Assembly: GCF_014695385.1 (NCBI RefSeq)
Contig: NZ_JACJOD010000022.1
Location: 186,001 to 250,000, forward strand
Source: Trichocoleus sp. FACHB-46
Lineage (GTDB): Bacteria > Cyanobacteriota > Cyanobacteriia > FACHB-46
Direction of reading: 5' to 3'
Length of the DNA: 64,000 nt
Shown here: piece after piece, positions 1 through 9,370 of the stretch
How the letters are laid out: each line of letters starts with the position of its first letter
Numbering within the stretch: the stretch's first letter is position 1
The notes under the pieces: model-generated
The model's database searches: none
What the model was told of the DNA's origin: nothing
The model's input: only the letters and a program-made list of their open reading frames with translations
Position numbers and translations under genes: made by a program

Positions 1-354
1 CAGGCGCAAATTAATCAACTTGACAGCCAATTGCAACAGTTGGAAATGCAAGGGCAGCGGATGATTGCTGAAATTCAAAAGCAAAGTCTGCAACCCCCTG
101 GCCCTCAAACAGTGCAGCAGATTGACAATATTCAAATTCAGGTCAATCAAAAGAAAAGTGAGCTGCTAGAGCAAAAAAACCAAGTGCTCCAGCAGTTGCA
201 GCAAGTGCAAATGCTAGAACTCAACCAAGAAGTGAGCCAAGGCCAAATCGAAAGCTTCTTCCGGATCGAGCCGGGTGATAACTTGGTTGAAAAGATGCAA
301 GTTGAGGTTTTATTGCGGGATGGCATCGTCGAAGAAATTCGGGGCGATGTCTAA
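1..354 (+). CDS. YlqD-family protein, 3' part (5' end outside window)
   Basis: The reading frame is open from base 1, so the gene starts upstream; only about 117 C-terminal codons are visible. The product is a Gln/Glu-rich predicted coiled coil followed by a short beta-type tail (FFRIEPGDNLVEKMQVEVLL, then a stop after GDV). This tail and layout match the YlqD family, a conserved cyanobacterial and Firmicute protein of unknown function. A TTG at 31 is in frame but lies within the coiled coil and is not a likely start. The gene is followed by a good intrinsic terminator at 429-455. Confidence 0.72.
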   Translation, partial: QAQINQLDSQLQQLEMQGQRMIAEIQKQSLQPPGPQTVQQIDNIQIQVNQKKSELLEQKNQVLQQLQQVQMLELNQEVSQGQIESFFRIEPGDNLVEKMQVEVLLRDGIVEEIRGDV

Positions 355-428
355 AGCTTGACTCTCTAACGATGGGTGCGATCGCTCAAAGCGCTCAGGT
401 TAGGTGCGACTTCTAACTCTCTTGAGGT

Positions 429-455
429 TTCCCACTGTTACAGGTGGGAATTTTT
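429..455 (+). terminator. Rho-independent terminator after the YlqD-family gene
   Basis: A perfect 7-bp stem (TTCCCAC 429-435, GTGGGAA 444-450) with an 8-base loop is followed by TTTTT. Confidence 0.75.
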
Positions 456-589
456 GTAGGGTCGGTGAGGCGATCGCAGCAATTCTAGTCAACTTTGTTC
501 TGTGTGATAGCCCTGGTGGCATCTGTCAGGATAAAATGCGATCTGGCTTTGCTCCAGTTTTAACGATTTATTGATTCAGAACCCAGCCC

Positions 590-1933
590 ATGATCAACGA
601 AGTTTTCATGCCTGCCCTCAGTTCTACGATGACTGAAGGAAAAATTGTTTCCTGGACTAAGTCGCCAGGTGACAAAGTTGAGAGAGGCGAAACCGTCCTA
701 GTTGTCGAATCCGACAAGGCAGACATGGATGTGGAGTCCTTCTATGAAGGCTATCTCGCTGTGATCATGGTGCCTGCGGGTGAAAGCGCTCCGGTGGGAC
801 AAACGATCGCCTTCATTGCCGAGACAGAAGCTGAAATTGAGACAGCGAAACAGAAAGCCGGGGGTCAGTCAGCGACGACCACGACAAACCCTGCGGCTGT
901 GTCTGCGCCTGCGGATGCCTCCACCCAAGCCCGCCAAGCAGCGATCGCGACAGAAGCTACAGTTGCAACCGCCACCAACGGTAACGGCTCCAGCGTTAGC
1001 AGTGGCCGCACCATTGTTTCTCCTCGTGCTCGCAAACTGGCAAAAGACTTAAAAGTGGATCTCGCCGGATTAAAGGGCAGTGGCCCTCACGGTCGGATCG
1101 TCGCTCAAGATGTGGAAGCGGCTGCGGGTAAATCTCAACCTCCTGTTTCTGGTGGGGGCACAGTTCCACCTTCTCCAGACAGGCTCGTAGATCCAGTTCC
1201 TCCAGGTGTAGGTTCTAAGCCTAAGTCTGTTCCAATTTCTCCACCTGCCCCTGTAGTTCCCGGTCAAGTGGTGCCGTTGACCACGCTGCAAAACGCGGTC
1301 GTCCGCAACATGATGGTGAGCCTCAGCGTCCCCACCTACCATGTTGGCTACACGATTACCACCGACAACCTAGACAAGCTTTATAAGCAAGTGAAGTCCA
1401 AAGGTGTCACTATGTCGGCTCTGCTGGCCAAAGCAGTGGCAGTGACACTACAAAAGCATCCTCTATTGAATGCCAGCTACACCGAGCAAGGCATTAGCTA
1501 TCCTTCTGCGATCAATATCTCTGTTGCAGTGGCAATGGAAGATGGTGGCTTGATTACCCCTGTGCTGAAAAATGCCGATCAAGCGGATCTCTACTCGTTG
1601 TCTCGCACCTGGAAAGACTTGGTCGATCGCGCCCGTGCTAAGCAACTCCAGCCCGATGAATACAATAGCGGCACCTTCACCATTTCTAACCTGGGCATGT
1701 TTGGGGTCGATCGATTTGATGCGATTCTGCCTCCGGGCCAAGGTTCGATCCTGGCGATCGGAGCCTCTAGACCTCAAATGGTAGCAACCGATGATGGCTT
1801 GTTCGGTGTCAAACGGCAGATGCAAGTGAATATCACCTGCGATCACCGCATCATTTACGGCGCTCATGCGGCTGCTTTCTTGAAAGACTTGGCAACCTTG
1901 ATTGAGACCAATACTCAGTCGTTGACGCTCTAG
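590..1933 (+). CDS. pdhC: Dihydrolipoamide acetyltransferase, E2 of pyruvate dehydrogenase
   Basis: This is the core E2 subunit, which moves the acetyl group from the lipoyl arm to coenzyme A in the cytoplasm. Three parts are visible in order. A lipoyl domain spans residues 1-75, with the lipoylated lysine at K43 in ESDKADMD. A peripheral-subunit (E3) binding domain lies at about 142-178, beginning SPRARKLAKDL and ending GRIVAQDVE. The C-terminal catalytic domain carries the DHR motif at 418-420 (H419 catalytic). Ala/Pro/Thr-rich and Pro/Gly-rich linkers separate them. At 447 residues it has the usual length for a one-lipoyl cyanobacterial E2. The ATG at 590 starts directly with the lipoyl fold (MINEVFMPALSSTMTEGKI). 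It is monocistronic, with a terminator at 1970-2005, and no E1 or E3 gene is adjacent, as is common in cyanobacteria. Confidence 0.95.
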   Translation: MINEVFMPALSSTMTEGKIVSWTKSPGDKVERGETVLVVESDKADMDVESFYEGYLAVIMVPAGESAPVGQTIAFIAETEAEIETAKQKAGGQSATTTTNPAAVSAPADASTQARQAAIATEATVATATNGNGSSVSSGRTIVSPRARKLAKDLKVDLAGLKGSGPHGRIVAQDVEAAAGKSQPPVSGGGTVPPSPDRLVDPVPPGVGSKPKSVPISPPAPVVPGQVVPLTTLQNAVVRNMMVSLSVPTYHVGYTITTDNLDKLYKQVKSKGVTMSALLAKAVAVTLQKHPLLNASYTEQGISYPSAINISVAVAMEDGGLITPVLKNADQADLYSLSRTWKDLVDRARAKQLQPDEYNSGTFTISNLGMFGVDRFDAILPPGQGSILAIGASRPQMVATDDGLFGVKRQMQVNITCDHRIIYGAHAAAFLKDLATLIETNTQSLTL

Positions 1934-1969
1934 AATTCACCTAAGCAGGACACCTAAATAAAATTAAGA

Positions 1970-2005
1970 GGCGATCGCTTTTCAGTTTGGAGCGGTCGCC
2001 TTTTT
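1970..2005 (+). terminator. Rho-independent terminator of the E2 gene
   Basis: The stem GGCGATCGCT (1970-1979) pairs with AGCGGTCGCC (1991-2000) with one G-U pair and an 11-base loop, followed by TTTTT. The left arm contains a HIP1 palindrome. Confidence 0.85.
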
Positions 2006-2027
2006 AACTCCAATTAACCCAAATCTG

Positions 2028-2105
2028 TAGCGTGGGTTAGGCGAAGCCGTAACGCACAGTCTTAATTAATTGTGGATTCGGTGCGTGATGCTAACGCTCA
2101 CAGCT
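2028..2105. repeat. Cyanobacterial intergenic palindromic repeat (partial)
   Basis: The segment GTGGGTTAGGCGAAGCCGTA... folds on itself around GGC-gaa-GCC, and a related piece (GGTGCGTGATGCTAACGCTC) follows about 30 bases later. Such GTGGGTTA/TAACGCAC elements are widespread between cyanobacterial genes. It ends at the stop of the HAD gene and may be degenerate. The family assignment is from memory. Confidence 0.45.
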
Positions 2106-2745
2106 ATTTTGAGGCTCGTAAAGATTGAGCGATCGCTAACAATTCGTCTGGTTGACCAATCAAGAAATCAGGATTTTGTCTCGCTAAAGCTTGCCTGGAA
2201 TTAAATCCCCAACTTACAGCCACGGACTTAATCTTGACTTGTTTGGCTGCTTCAATATCTCGCGTTTCGTCACCCACGTAGATGACAGTATTGGGGTTAA
2301 TTTGTTTTTGTAATAGCAGCCGACTTAAAACCTTATTTTTGCCGAACAAGCTGCTTCCTGAATGCACGAAATCAAATAGCTCATATAAGCCGTGATGCTT
2401 CAAGAAGGTTAAAACGTTGCTCTCAGCATTAGAGGTGACGATGCCAAGCCGATTTCCATCTTGCTTCAACGCCCATAAAGCTTCTTGAATACCGTGAATT
2501 GGTTTTAGATGAGGAATTTCTTGTTTTAGCTCATTTTTAACTCGACGCATTAAAAAAGGCAGCTTTAAGAGCGGAATTTTTGAATATCTAATGATTTCTT
2601 GAGAACTTAAGTTCTGAAGTTTTTTGACTTCTTCAGAATTGACGGTTTTGTAACCAAATTCTATGGCTAGGCGATTAGTGATTGCCACGATCGCCTCTAG
2701 TGTATCGGCCAAAGTTCCATCGAAATCGAAAATAATCACTGACAC
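2104..2745 (-). CDS. HAD-superfamily hydrolase (phosphoglycolate phosphatase-like)
   Basis: A subfamily-IA haloacid-dehalogenase-like phosphatase. Motif I is FDFDGTLADT near the N-terminus, motif II is IVTSN, and motif IV is YVGDETRDIEAA, followed by the WGFNS pattern typical of Gph/PgpB-like enzymes. The frame stays open to a GTG at 2790, but the extra residues (ILVHELIVIFVFVAV) do not fit the family, whose members start a few residues before the DFDGT motif. I therefore prefer GTG at 2745 or 2739. No clear Shine-Dalgarno sequence supports either. The substrate cannot be read from sequence. Confidence 0.85.
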   Translation of the reverse strand: MSVIIFDFDGTLADTLEAIVAITNRLAIEFGYKTVNSEEVKKLQNLSSQEIIRYSKIPLLKLPFLMRRVKNELKQEIPHLKPIHGIQEALWALKQDGNRLGIVTSNAESNVLTFLKHHGLYELFDFVHSGSSLFGKNKVLSRLLLQKQINPNTVIYVGDETRDIEAAKQVKIKSVAVSWGFNSRQALARQNPDFLIGQPDELLAIAQSLRASK

Positions 2746-3006
2746 AGCTACAAATACAAAAATAACTATTAATTCATGAACCAAGATCACAGCCGTAGTC
2801 TAACTCAAATTGGGTGTGGGATTGAGGGAGCGATCGCCAATCTCTCATTTCCAAAACGATGGGTCAGAGGAGCAGCCTGATCAATGCCTTCTCTAGTATT
2901 CTGATGAAGGAGCTGAGTAACATTTATCTAAGGCGGTAGATTAGCAATTCTTGCCTATTCCGCCGTTAGCTCCAGTGATGCCTAACTGTTTACTAAGAGA
3001 GCAACC

Positions 3007-4005
3007 GTGAAAGCAATTTTGATGACAGCCCCTGGAAGCCCGGAGGTCTTGCAACTTCAGGAAGTGCCTGATTTAGCAATTCAAAAACCCACCGAGCTAT
3101 TAGTGCGGCTCAAAGCTGCTGGCATCAACCCAATCGACACCAAATTGCGACAACGAGGCACGTTTTTCCCAGACCAAATGCCCGCAATTTTGGGATGCGA
3201 TGGCGCTGGAGTGGTTGAGGCTGTGGGTGCAGAAGTCCAACGGTTTCAGGTGGGCGATGAAGTGTACTTCTGCAACGGCGGCTTGGGTGGGCATCCGGGC
3301 AACTATGCGGAGTTGGCAACGATTGATGAGAAATTTGCGGCTCGCAAGCCTCGTTCACTCAGTTTTGAAGAAGCAGCGGCGGCTCCTTTGGTACTACTTA
3401 CGGCTTGGGAAGCATTGTTCGATCGCTGCAATTTGCAACCAGGGCAGCGGGTGCTAGTGCACGCAGGTGCGGGAGGCGTTGGTCATGTGGCAGTACAACT
3501 AGCGGTAATTAAGGGAGCGCGAGTTTGCAGCACAGTAGGCACCGAAGAAAAAGCTCGTCTGGTGCGGCAGTTGGGGGCTGAGTTGGCAATTTTGTATCAG
3601 CAGACTGACTTTGTCCAAGCGGTGATGGATTGGACCGAGGGCGAAGGAGTAAATATTGCCTTTGATACGGTGGGAGGCAGCAACTTCTTCAAATCCCTAG
3701 AGGCGGTCAAGGTGTATGGAGAAGCCGTGACGATTCTGGATTTTGACACTGCCAACGCTAACTGGAAGACAGCCAGAATGCGGAATTTGCGGGTCAGCCA
3801 AGAACTGATGCTGACCCCAATGCTGCAAGGGTTAGTAGCGGCTCAGCAACATCAAGCCGAAATTCTAGAAGCCTGTGCGACTTTATTTGATGAGGGCAAG
3901 CTGAAAATTCATTTGCAACAAGCCTTGCCTTTGGCTGAAGCGGCTACGGCTCACCGCTTGCTGGAAGCTGGCTCCATGACAGGCAAATTAGTTTTGGTGA
4001 TTTAG
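3007..4005 (+). CDS. Zinc-independent quinone oxidoreductase / MDR alcohol dehydrogenase-like protein
   Basis: A medium-chain dehydrogenase/reductase of 332 residues in the NADPH:quinone reductase (zeta-crystallin) branch. The N-terminal GroES-like fold (GCDGAGVVEAVG) is followed by a Rossmann domain with the NADPH-binding glycine motif HAGAGGVGHVAVQLA. The structural-zinc cysteine cluster of true alcohol dehydrogenases is absent, which supports the zinc-independent quinone reductase type. It starts at GTG 3007 after a purine-rich AGAGAGC. It is probably transcribed alone, 34 bases before the next gene on the same strand. Confidence 0.88.
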   Translation: MKAILMTAPGSPEVLQLQEVPDLAIQKPTELLVRLKAAGINPIDTKLRQRGTFFPDQMPAILGCDGAGVVEAVGAEVQRFQVGDEVYFCNGGLGGHPGNYAELATIDEKFAARKPRSLSFEEAAAAPLVLLTAWEALFDRCNLQPGQRVLVHAGAGGVGHVAVQLAVIKGARVCSTVGTEEKARLVRQLGAELAILYQQTDFVQAVMDWTEGEGVNIAFDTVGGSNFFKSLEAVKVYGEAVTILDFDTANANWKTARMRNLRVSQELMLTPMLQGLVAAQQHQAEILEACATLFDEGKLKIHLQQALPLAEAATAHRLLEAGSMTGKLVLVI

Positions 4006-4039
4006 CCTAACCGAGAGCTGTAAATTGGGGTCATAATTC

Positions 4040-6268
4040 TTGCGCTGGCTATTTGGGAATTGCTGGGAGCATCGTTCTGAAAGGGCGATCGCCTCCCGAT
4101 TCATTCGTAAAATCATTTGTTTATTGCTGCTGTGCAGTCTGTTGCTAGGGCTGCTCTGGCCGCAGCCAAGTTGGGCCGCTGCCCCACTAGAACGAACCCT
4201 CCTAACCTTAGATCTGTTGCAGGAACGGTTGCGATCGCCAGCCCAAAGTGAGGGGATTCGCACAATTGATTTGCGCCGCCTCGACATTGATCTGCGACCA
4301 GAAAATGCCATGTTTCGCGATCAGTTTTACCGTTTGTTGCAAACTCAGTTGCAGCGGGCTGGATCGCCTTTAGGGTTGGATTTGAGCTATTCCGTGATTC
4401 AAGGAGAGTTTGCGGGTAACCAGTTGGGGCTAAGAGCGCCGATGTATGGGCAGGCGTTATCTCCCATTTTTACTACGGCTGAGCAAGAGCAACTACGACG
4501 CGATCGCCGTCGTTTATCTCGATTGAGTGAACTGTCGCGATCGCTGATCACCACTCCCAACGTTGGCACCCAAGCTCTGGCTCCCTTACAAATTGCCGTA
4601 TTCCGCGGCCCACTGAAGCTGGCTCAGACTCGCTTTGTGGGAGCGGCAAATTTTAGTAATACCTTCTTTCTCAACCGGGTGGAGGCGCAAGGCACCTGGT
4701 TTGGTCAAGAAGCTGATTGGTCGGGCACCCGTTTCAGCCAGCCCAGCAGTTTCGCCGGAACTATTTTTAATCAAGAAGCTCGCTTTCGCAGCAGTATTTT
4801 TTTCGAGCGCGCTGGGTTTAATCAGTCGCAGTTTCAAGGACTCGTTAACTTCCAAAGTAGTGAATTTCAGGGCACAGCTAACTTTAGCCAAGCCATGTTT
4901 CGGCAATTTGCCAATTTCAGTCGTGTGCAGTGGCAAGGAAATGCAGACTTGGCCCAAACTCGCTGGCAAGAAGTGGCTCAGTTTAATAAAGGTCGATTCG
5001 TGCAGTCCTGTTTTCTCACGGAAGCGGAATTTGAGCAGCCTGTGAGCTTCCGGGAAGTGCAATTTAGTCGTCCTGTAAATCTGCGGGGGGCGAGTATTCT
5101 GGAGCAAGCCGACTTTAGCGATGCGGGCTTTAGTAAAGCGGCTTACCTGAATGTGCCAGGGTTAAAGTTTGATGCCGACCATGCCAAGTTTCTCGGTAAT
5201 CCGGGCCAGATTGGGCGATCGCTCTCGGTTCCAGTGCTGCAAGGCAATGAAAGCTTATTGCGGAACTTGGTGCGAAACTTTCGCCAACTAGAACAAATTA
5301 GTGATGCCAATCAAATTGAATACAAAACCGAATCTTTGCGACTGCAAGAACTACGGCAACGACTTTTAGGGACGAATATCAACACTGCCTCTGTGCCCCG
5401 TCTGGTCAAGATTGGTTTTTCTGCGGCTCAAGCCGAAGCGATCGTCCAACGCCGAGTCGAGCAACCCTTCCGCGCCCTCACAGAACTGCTCACCCTCGAC
5501 AGCATTGACCTGGCTGACTATATCAAGATTCGCGATCGCGCCATAGCCGCCGATTCCCGCAACTGTGTGGGGTGGGTGTTAGATGGATTGCACTGGCTCT
5601 GCCTCAGCTTGCTGTTGTTGTTGAGCCGATATGGCACCAATTTCTGGTTGGTGTTTGGTGTCGAAATTGTGGCGATCGCTTACTTTGGCGTGCTGTTTTG
5701 GCTGATCGATCGCTTGCGACGGTTGCGGCCCAAACCCATCGTGCCAACTCTTTACGAAACGATCGCGGTGCTCAGTAGCTTCAGTGTGTTGTCCTTAGGC
5801 GGGCTGGTGACGATTTTTCAAACCTCCGATCGCCCTTGGCTCACCTTAGCTTGCCTCGCCGTCGTGATTGTGCCAGTTCCTCTTTTGCTCTTGGGACGGT
5901 TGTACCAGCAGGGACGCTACCACAACTTAATGGATGTCAGCTATTTTGTCGAAGAAGGTAGCTTGCGGCAATTGCGCCTCCTAATTGGGCGGATGCCAAT
6001 CATGCCCCGCTTCCCGTTGTTCCAGGAGCGCTACGTGCCGCTACTCTGGGATCGCCGCTGGAATTGGCTGAACTATTACGACTTCAGCTTCAACAACCTG
6101 CTGCGCTTTGGATTTAATGACATTCGTCTGCGCGATCGCGATATGCCTGGTTTAATTACGACCCTCGTTTGGTATCAGTGGAGCCTAGGCATCCTCTTCA
6201 TTGCCTTGCTGCTTTGGACCCTATCGCGTACCATTCCGGGGCTAAACCTATTGATTTACTTCAAATAG
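4040..6268 (+). CDS. Membrane-anchored pentapeptide-repeat protein with HhH segment
   Basis: A 742-residue protein with an unusual architecture. An N-terminal signal or anchor helix (LLLLCSLLLGLLWPQPSWA, possible cleavage after WAA) is followed by a pentapeptide-repeat right-handed helix at about 190-370, with F or L every fifth residue. Next comes a ComEA-like helix-hairpin-helix segment (NINTASVPRL ... AEAIVQRRVEQPF). The C-terminal third has about four hydrophobic membrane spans (around 515-625 and near 715-740). The repeat domain would therefore sit outside or in the lumen. The start is uncertain: the first in-frame candidate is TTG 4040, 34 bases after the previous stop, and no ATG precedes the signal segment. 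Function unknown; cyanobacterial proteins of this layout are hypothetical. Confidence 0.8.
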   Translation: MRWLFGNCWEHRSERAIASRFIRKIICLLLLCSLLLGLLWPQPSWAAAPLERTLLTLDLLQERLRSPAQSEGIRTIDLRRLDIDLRPENAMFRDQFYRLLQTQLQRAGSPLGLDLSYSVIQGEFAGNQLGLRAPMYGQALSPIFTTAEQEQLRRDRRRLSRLSELSRSLITTPNVGTQALAPLQIAVFRGPLKLAQTRFVGAANFSNTFFLNRVEAQGTWFGQEADWSGTRFSQPSSFAGTIFNQEARFRSSIFFERAGFNQSQFQGLVNFQSSEFQGTANFSQAMFRQFANFSRVQWQGNADLAQTRWQEVAQFNKGRFVQSCFLTEAEFEQPVSFREVQFSRPVNLRGASILEQADFSDAGFSKAAYLNVPGLKFDADHAKFLGNPGQIGRSLSVPVLQGNESLLRNLVRNFRQLEQISDANQIEYKTESLRLQELRQRLLGTNINTASVPRLVKIGFSAAQAEAIVQRRVEQPFRALTELLTLDSIDLADYIKIRDRAIAADSRNCVGWVLDGLHWLCLSLLLLLSRYGTNFWLVFGVEIVAIAYFGVLFWLIDRLRRLRPKPIVPTLYETIAVLSSFSVLSLGGLVTIFQTSDRPWLTLACLAVVIVPVPLLLLGRLYQQGRYHNLMDVSYFVEEGSLRQLRLLIGRMPIMPRFPLFQERYVPLLWDRRWNWLNYYDFSFNNLLRFGFNDIRLRDRDMPGLITTLVWYQWSLGILFIALLLWTLSRTIPGLNLLIYFK

Positions 6269-6552
6269 CAAGAATCTGTAGCGCTTACCATACTTGTACT
6301 TAGCATCAAATATTACCTTAGTGTGATTGTTTCCTAGACAAATCACGAATAAGCTTTATAAAAATGCGGCACTAAGCATAAGCGAAAAACGTCAACTTAC
6401 AAAGTTAGTAGTTCGATGTACTCTAGCTTTGACTAATTTTTTTCATTAATCTCCGTTAAACATAAGTAACTTTAGCAACATCGCTGAGTTTCGTGCTAAA
6501 TCAGGCGTGCATCTTCAGAGTGGAAAGATTTCATCCAAAACTTTCCACCACC
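6269..6552. other. AT-rich intergenic stretch with an 8-bp inverted repeat
   Basis: No gene is visible. Near the right end a perfect inverted repeat, GTGGAAAG (6520-6527) and CTTTCCAC (6541-6548), lies just before a short ORF at 6553. There is no T-run, so it is not a normal terminator. Confidence 0.5.
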
Positions 6553-6636
6553 ATGACTCCAACTCCCTTAGAAGCAATTTCCGTAGCAATTATTGCCTCA
6601 CCTCTTAGCTGTTTTTATAACAACTCCGAGCCATAG
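6553..6636 (+). CDS. Possible 27-residue leader peptide
   Basis: A short ORF (MTPTPLEAISVAIIASPLSC...) runs from ATG 6553 to a TAG at 6634-6636 and ends on the base before the ATG of the PAS gene. Its start lies 4 bases after the right arm of an inverted repeat (6520-6548), so translation could be influenced by the hairpin. No homologue is known to me and no strong Shine-Dalgarno is present. It may be chance. Confidence 0.2.
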   Translation: MTPTPLEAISVAIIASPLSCFYNNSEP

Positions 6637-6990
6637 ATGAAGACAATCGAAGAAATCAAGCTTCAAGCGGAATTGCCTGTTCTAGTAACTGATGAGCAGG
6701 GACTAATCATTTACGCAAACGAGCCTTTTAGAGCGGTTTTTGGCTGGGATGACGACGAAGTGTTGGGGCAGACACTGGAAGTAATAATTCCAAGAAGCTT
6801 CCACGATTCCCACCATCTGGGCTTTTCGCGCTTTGCCATGACTGAACAGTCAAAAGTTCTCAACCACCCCCTGAAACTAAAAGCAGTCAAAAAAGATGGC
6901 ACAGAGATTGAGGCTGAGCATTTTATTACGGCTGAAAAATTAGCAGGAAATTGGTTTTTTGCAGCCATACTTCGTCCCCTGGATGCCTAA
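6637..6990 (+). CDS. Stand-alone PAS-domain protein
   Basis: A 117-residue protein that is almost entirely one PAS domain: ELPVLVTDEQGLIIYANEPF, then FGWDDDEVLGQTLEVIIP, and a C-terminal strand with KKDGTEIEAE. It has no output domain. It lies 30 bases upstream of a PAS histidine kinase on the same strand, so the two are probably co-transcribed and this protein may act as a detachable sensor or partner. That pairing is inference. The ligand is unknown. Confidence 0.8.
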   Translation: MKTIEEIKLQAELPVLVTDEQGLIIYANEPFRAVFGWDDDEVLGQTLEVIIPRSFHDSHHLGFSRFAMTEQSKVLNHPLKLKAVKKDGTEIEAEHFITAEKLAGNWFFAAILRPLDA

Positions 6991-7020
6991 TCACCTCATT
7001 GCTGAGTTCCAAGGATACAG

Positions 7021-8511
7021 ATGGTGGCTAACTCAACTGACCTAGTCAGCAAATTGCGCACAACTCTGGGAAAGATGGAGGTGGCGCTGGGAGCAATTAC
7101 AGAAGCGATCGCCTGGACTGATGAACTAGGAAGAGTTCAGTGGTCCAACACTGCATTCGATCACCTAATTGCCAAAAATCGATTTGACATTTTAGGCACT
7201 AAGCTAATCAATTTGTTGCCTTTAATCCAAAATGGCGAACCTGTTTCTGTGGCGACCCATCCAGTCACAATGGCCTTCAAACGTCAGAGGGATTCGACTG
7301 CCTGTTATGAATTTCGGCAGGATAATACCACGTTAGTTATAGAAATTTCTTGTACTTGTATTCATCTCAAAGACGCAGACAATGGTGTTGTAGTCGCGAT
7401 TCGCAATATTACACAACGCCAACAAGCAGAAGCACTCTCAAAGCGACACCAAGAACAATTGCAAGACTTGGTAGAAGAGCGAACAGCAACCTTATCGTTT
7501 ATTAACAACCAACTGCAACAGGAAGTTTGCGATCGCCAGTACACAGAAGCAGTCTTACGCGAAAGTGAGGCTAAAAATCGCGCCTTAGCAGAAGCTGCTA
7601 CCCTCCAAGCGCAACAACTCAGCCAAACCCTACTGGAACTGAAGCAAACTCAAACCCAACTTGTTCAAAGTGCCAAAATGTCCAGCTTGGGCCAAATGGT
7701 GGCTGGCATCGCTCATGAAATTAACAATCCCGTCAACTTCATCTACGGCAACTTAACTTACACCGATCAATACACGCAGAACTTGTTGGCTTTGCTGCAA
7801 CTTTATCAGCAAGCTTATCCCCAACCTAACTCCAAAATTACCGAATTTAGTGAAGCGATCGAACTCGATTTTTTAATCAACGATCTGCCGAGAATCTTAG
7901 CTTCGATGCAGATTGGGGCCGAACGGATTCGGGAAATTGTTTTGTCACTAAGGACATTTGCGCGACTGGATGAAGCAGAACGCAAGGCTGTGGATATTCA
8001 TGCTGGAATCGACAGTACTTTGTTGATTTTGGAAAATCGGCTGAAGTCCAAGGGACGCGATCCAGAAATTACCGTAGTTAAAAAATATGGCGAATTGCCT
8101 GAGGTGGAGTGTTACGCCAGCCAACTCAACCAAGTATTTATGAATGTGCTCAGTAATGCAATCGATGCTTTAGAAGAGCAACCCGAACCGCGAGTCATCA
8201 CGATCAAAACCTCAGCAGTAAGCTCAACGGCTGCACCTGACAAGACTCAACCGTTGGGCGATCAGAGCGATCGCGTGATTATCCAAATTCATGACAATGG
8301 CCCAGGCATCCCAGAAGCAGTTCAGGCAAAACTATTTGAGCCATTCTTTACCACTAAACCCACGCAGCAAGGGACTGGTTTAGGTTTAGCCATCAGCTAC
8401 CAAATTATTGTAGATAAACACAAAGGAACGCTCCGATGTACTTCAGCACCGGAGCAAGGCACAGAATTTTGGATCGAAATTCCGCTTCAGGACGTGGCTG
8501 CGGATGCCTAA
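7021..8511 (+). CDS. PAS-domain sensor histidine kinase
   Basis: A 496-residue, apparently soluble kinase. A PAS domain covers about 20-130, a long coiled coil about 135-220, and a DHp helix carries the phospho-accepting H232 in the H-box [13 protein letters not shown]. It has the long insertion between H-box and X-box typical of many cyanobacterial kinases ([20 protein letters not shown]). The ATPase domain has the N-box ([12 protein letters not shown]), G1 (IHDNGPGIP), F-box (FEPFFTTKP) and G2 (GTGLGLAIS). No response regulator is adjacent. The kinase core is closely similar to that of the receiver-kinase at 50222-51553, so the two are paralogues. Its stop overlaps the stop of the convergent ilvH gene by 4 bases. 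Confidence 0.9.
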   Translation: MVANSTDLVSKLRTTLGKMEVALGAITEAIAWTDELGRVQWSNTAFDHLIAKNRFDILGTKLINLLPLIQNGEPVSVATHPVTMAFKRQRDSTACYEFRQDNTTLVIEISCTCIHLKDADNGVVVAIRNITQRQQAEALSKRHQEQLQDLVEERTATLSFINNQLQQEVCDRQYTEAVLRESEAKNRALAEAATLQAQQLSQTLLELKQTQTQLVQSAKMSSLGQMVAGIAHEINNPVNFIYGNLTYTDQYTQNLLALLQLYQQAYPQPNSKITEFSEAIELDFLINDLPRILASMQIGAERIREIVLSLRTFARLDEAERKAVDIHAGIDSTLLILENRLKSKGRDPEITVVKKYGELPEVECYASQLNQVFMNVLSNAIDALEEQPEPRVITIKTSAVSSTAAPDKTQPLGDQSDRVIIQIHDNGPGIPEAVQAKLFEPFFTTKPTQQGTGLGLAISYQIIVDKHKGTLRCTSAPEQGTEFWIEIPLQDVAADA

Positions 8512-9026
8512 AGCTTGGCTTCGAGAGACTTCAAGTATTCAGTATTGACTCCCGACTCGCGAGTTAAGGCAATTTTTCCGGTGCGGGCAATTTCGCGAAT
8601 GCCAAATTTGTTCAACACTTGCACGATCGCCACCATTTTGCCCGGATCGCCCACAACTTCTAAGGTGATGGCATCTTCCGCCACATCTACCACCCGCGCC
8701 CGGAAGATTTGCGCCAGTTCCACAATCTCCGAACGATTGGAACTAACCGCGTTCACCTTCAGCAGCATCAGCTCTCGTTCAACACAAGGCACTTCGGTAA
8801 TATCCTGCACCTTGATGACATTGATCAGCTTGTAGAGTTGCTTAGTGAGCTGCTCAATGCTGTTGTCATCACCCGGAACCACCATCGTAATTCGAGAGAC
8901 TCCCATCTGCTCGGCTGGGCCTACGGCTAAGCTTTCAATGTTAAAACCCCGACGGGCAAACAGACCAGCAATGCGGGTTAGAACTCCCGCTTCATCTTCA
9001 ACCAGAACAGAAAGGGTATGTTTCAT
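8508..9026 (-). CDS. ilvH: Acetolactate synthase small (regulatory) subunit
   Basis: The regulatory subunit of acetohydroxyacid synthase, which makes acetolactate for valine, leucine and isoleucine. It confers feedback inhibition by valine. An N-terminal ACT domain is clear ([20 protein letters not shown], then [11 protein letters not shown]), followed by the conserved second half (ELMLLKVNA ... EVVGDPGKM). At 172 residues it has the normal length. The start is ATG 9026. The catalytic subunit gene is not in the window, as is usual in cyanobacteria. Confidence 0.95.
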   Translation of the reverse strand: MKHTLSVLVEDEAGVLTRIAGLFARRGFNIESLAVGPAEQMGVSRITMVVPGDDNSIEQLTKQLYKLINVIKVQDITEVPCVERELMLLKVNAVSSNRSEIVELAQIFRARVVDVAEDAITLEVVGDPGKMVAIVQVLNKFGIREIARTGKIALTRESGVNTEYLKSLEAKL

Positions 9027-9370
9027 CGCAGTAATTGTCTAACCAAAATGCTGGTAGCAACAGCACAGTAGACCGCCATTTTATCGCGCTCTCTCTCGAT
9101 TGGAAAACTATTAATTCATCAAATTAGATTTGTAAGGTCGTGTTGAACAGGCTTTGCCACCCAACTAGCAACTCAATGCCTAGACTTGCAAGGCTGTCTT
9201 GAGCTGATGAAACTTGCCCAACCAGCTAGGATTTCTGACCGGATTAACTAACTATGTCTCTGTCAATAGGGTTAGCGCTGCTCCTTGCGGACCTCTTTTC
9301 CTGGGCAGATGCTTGACTGGCCTGAAATGTTTTTAATCAAGTTAAGTAAAGATTGATTCGGAGCAAGATT
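9027..9370. other. Divergent intergenic region between ilvH and the BON gene
   Basis: No ORF or RNA gene is recognised. It must contain the promoters of both flanking genes. A TTGACT hexamer lies near 9314, but I see no well-placed -10 box. GGAGC at 9360-9364 is a usable Shine-Dalgarno for the ATG at 9371. Confidence 0.4.

Noticed and set aside
1070-1867. Long antisense ORFs within the E2 gene and similar shadows in cheA, valS and the metallophosphoesterase
   Set aside because: They overlap well-supported genes in full and have no recognisable features.
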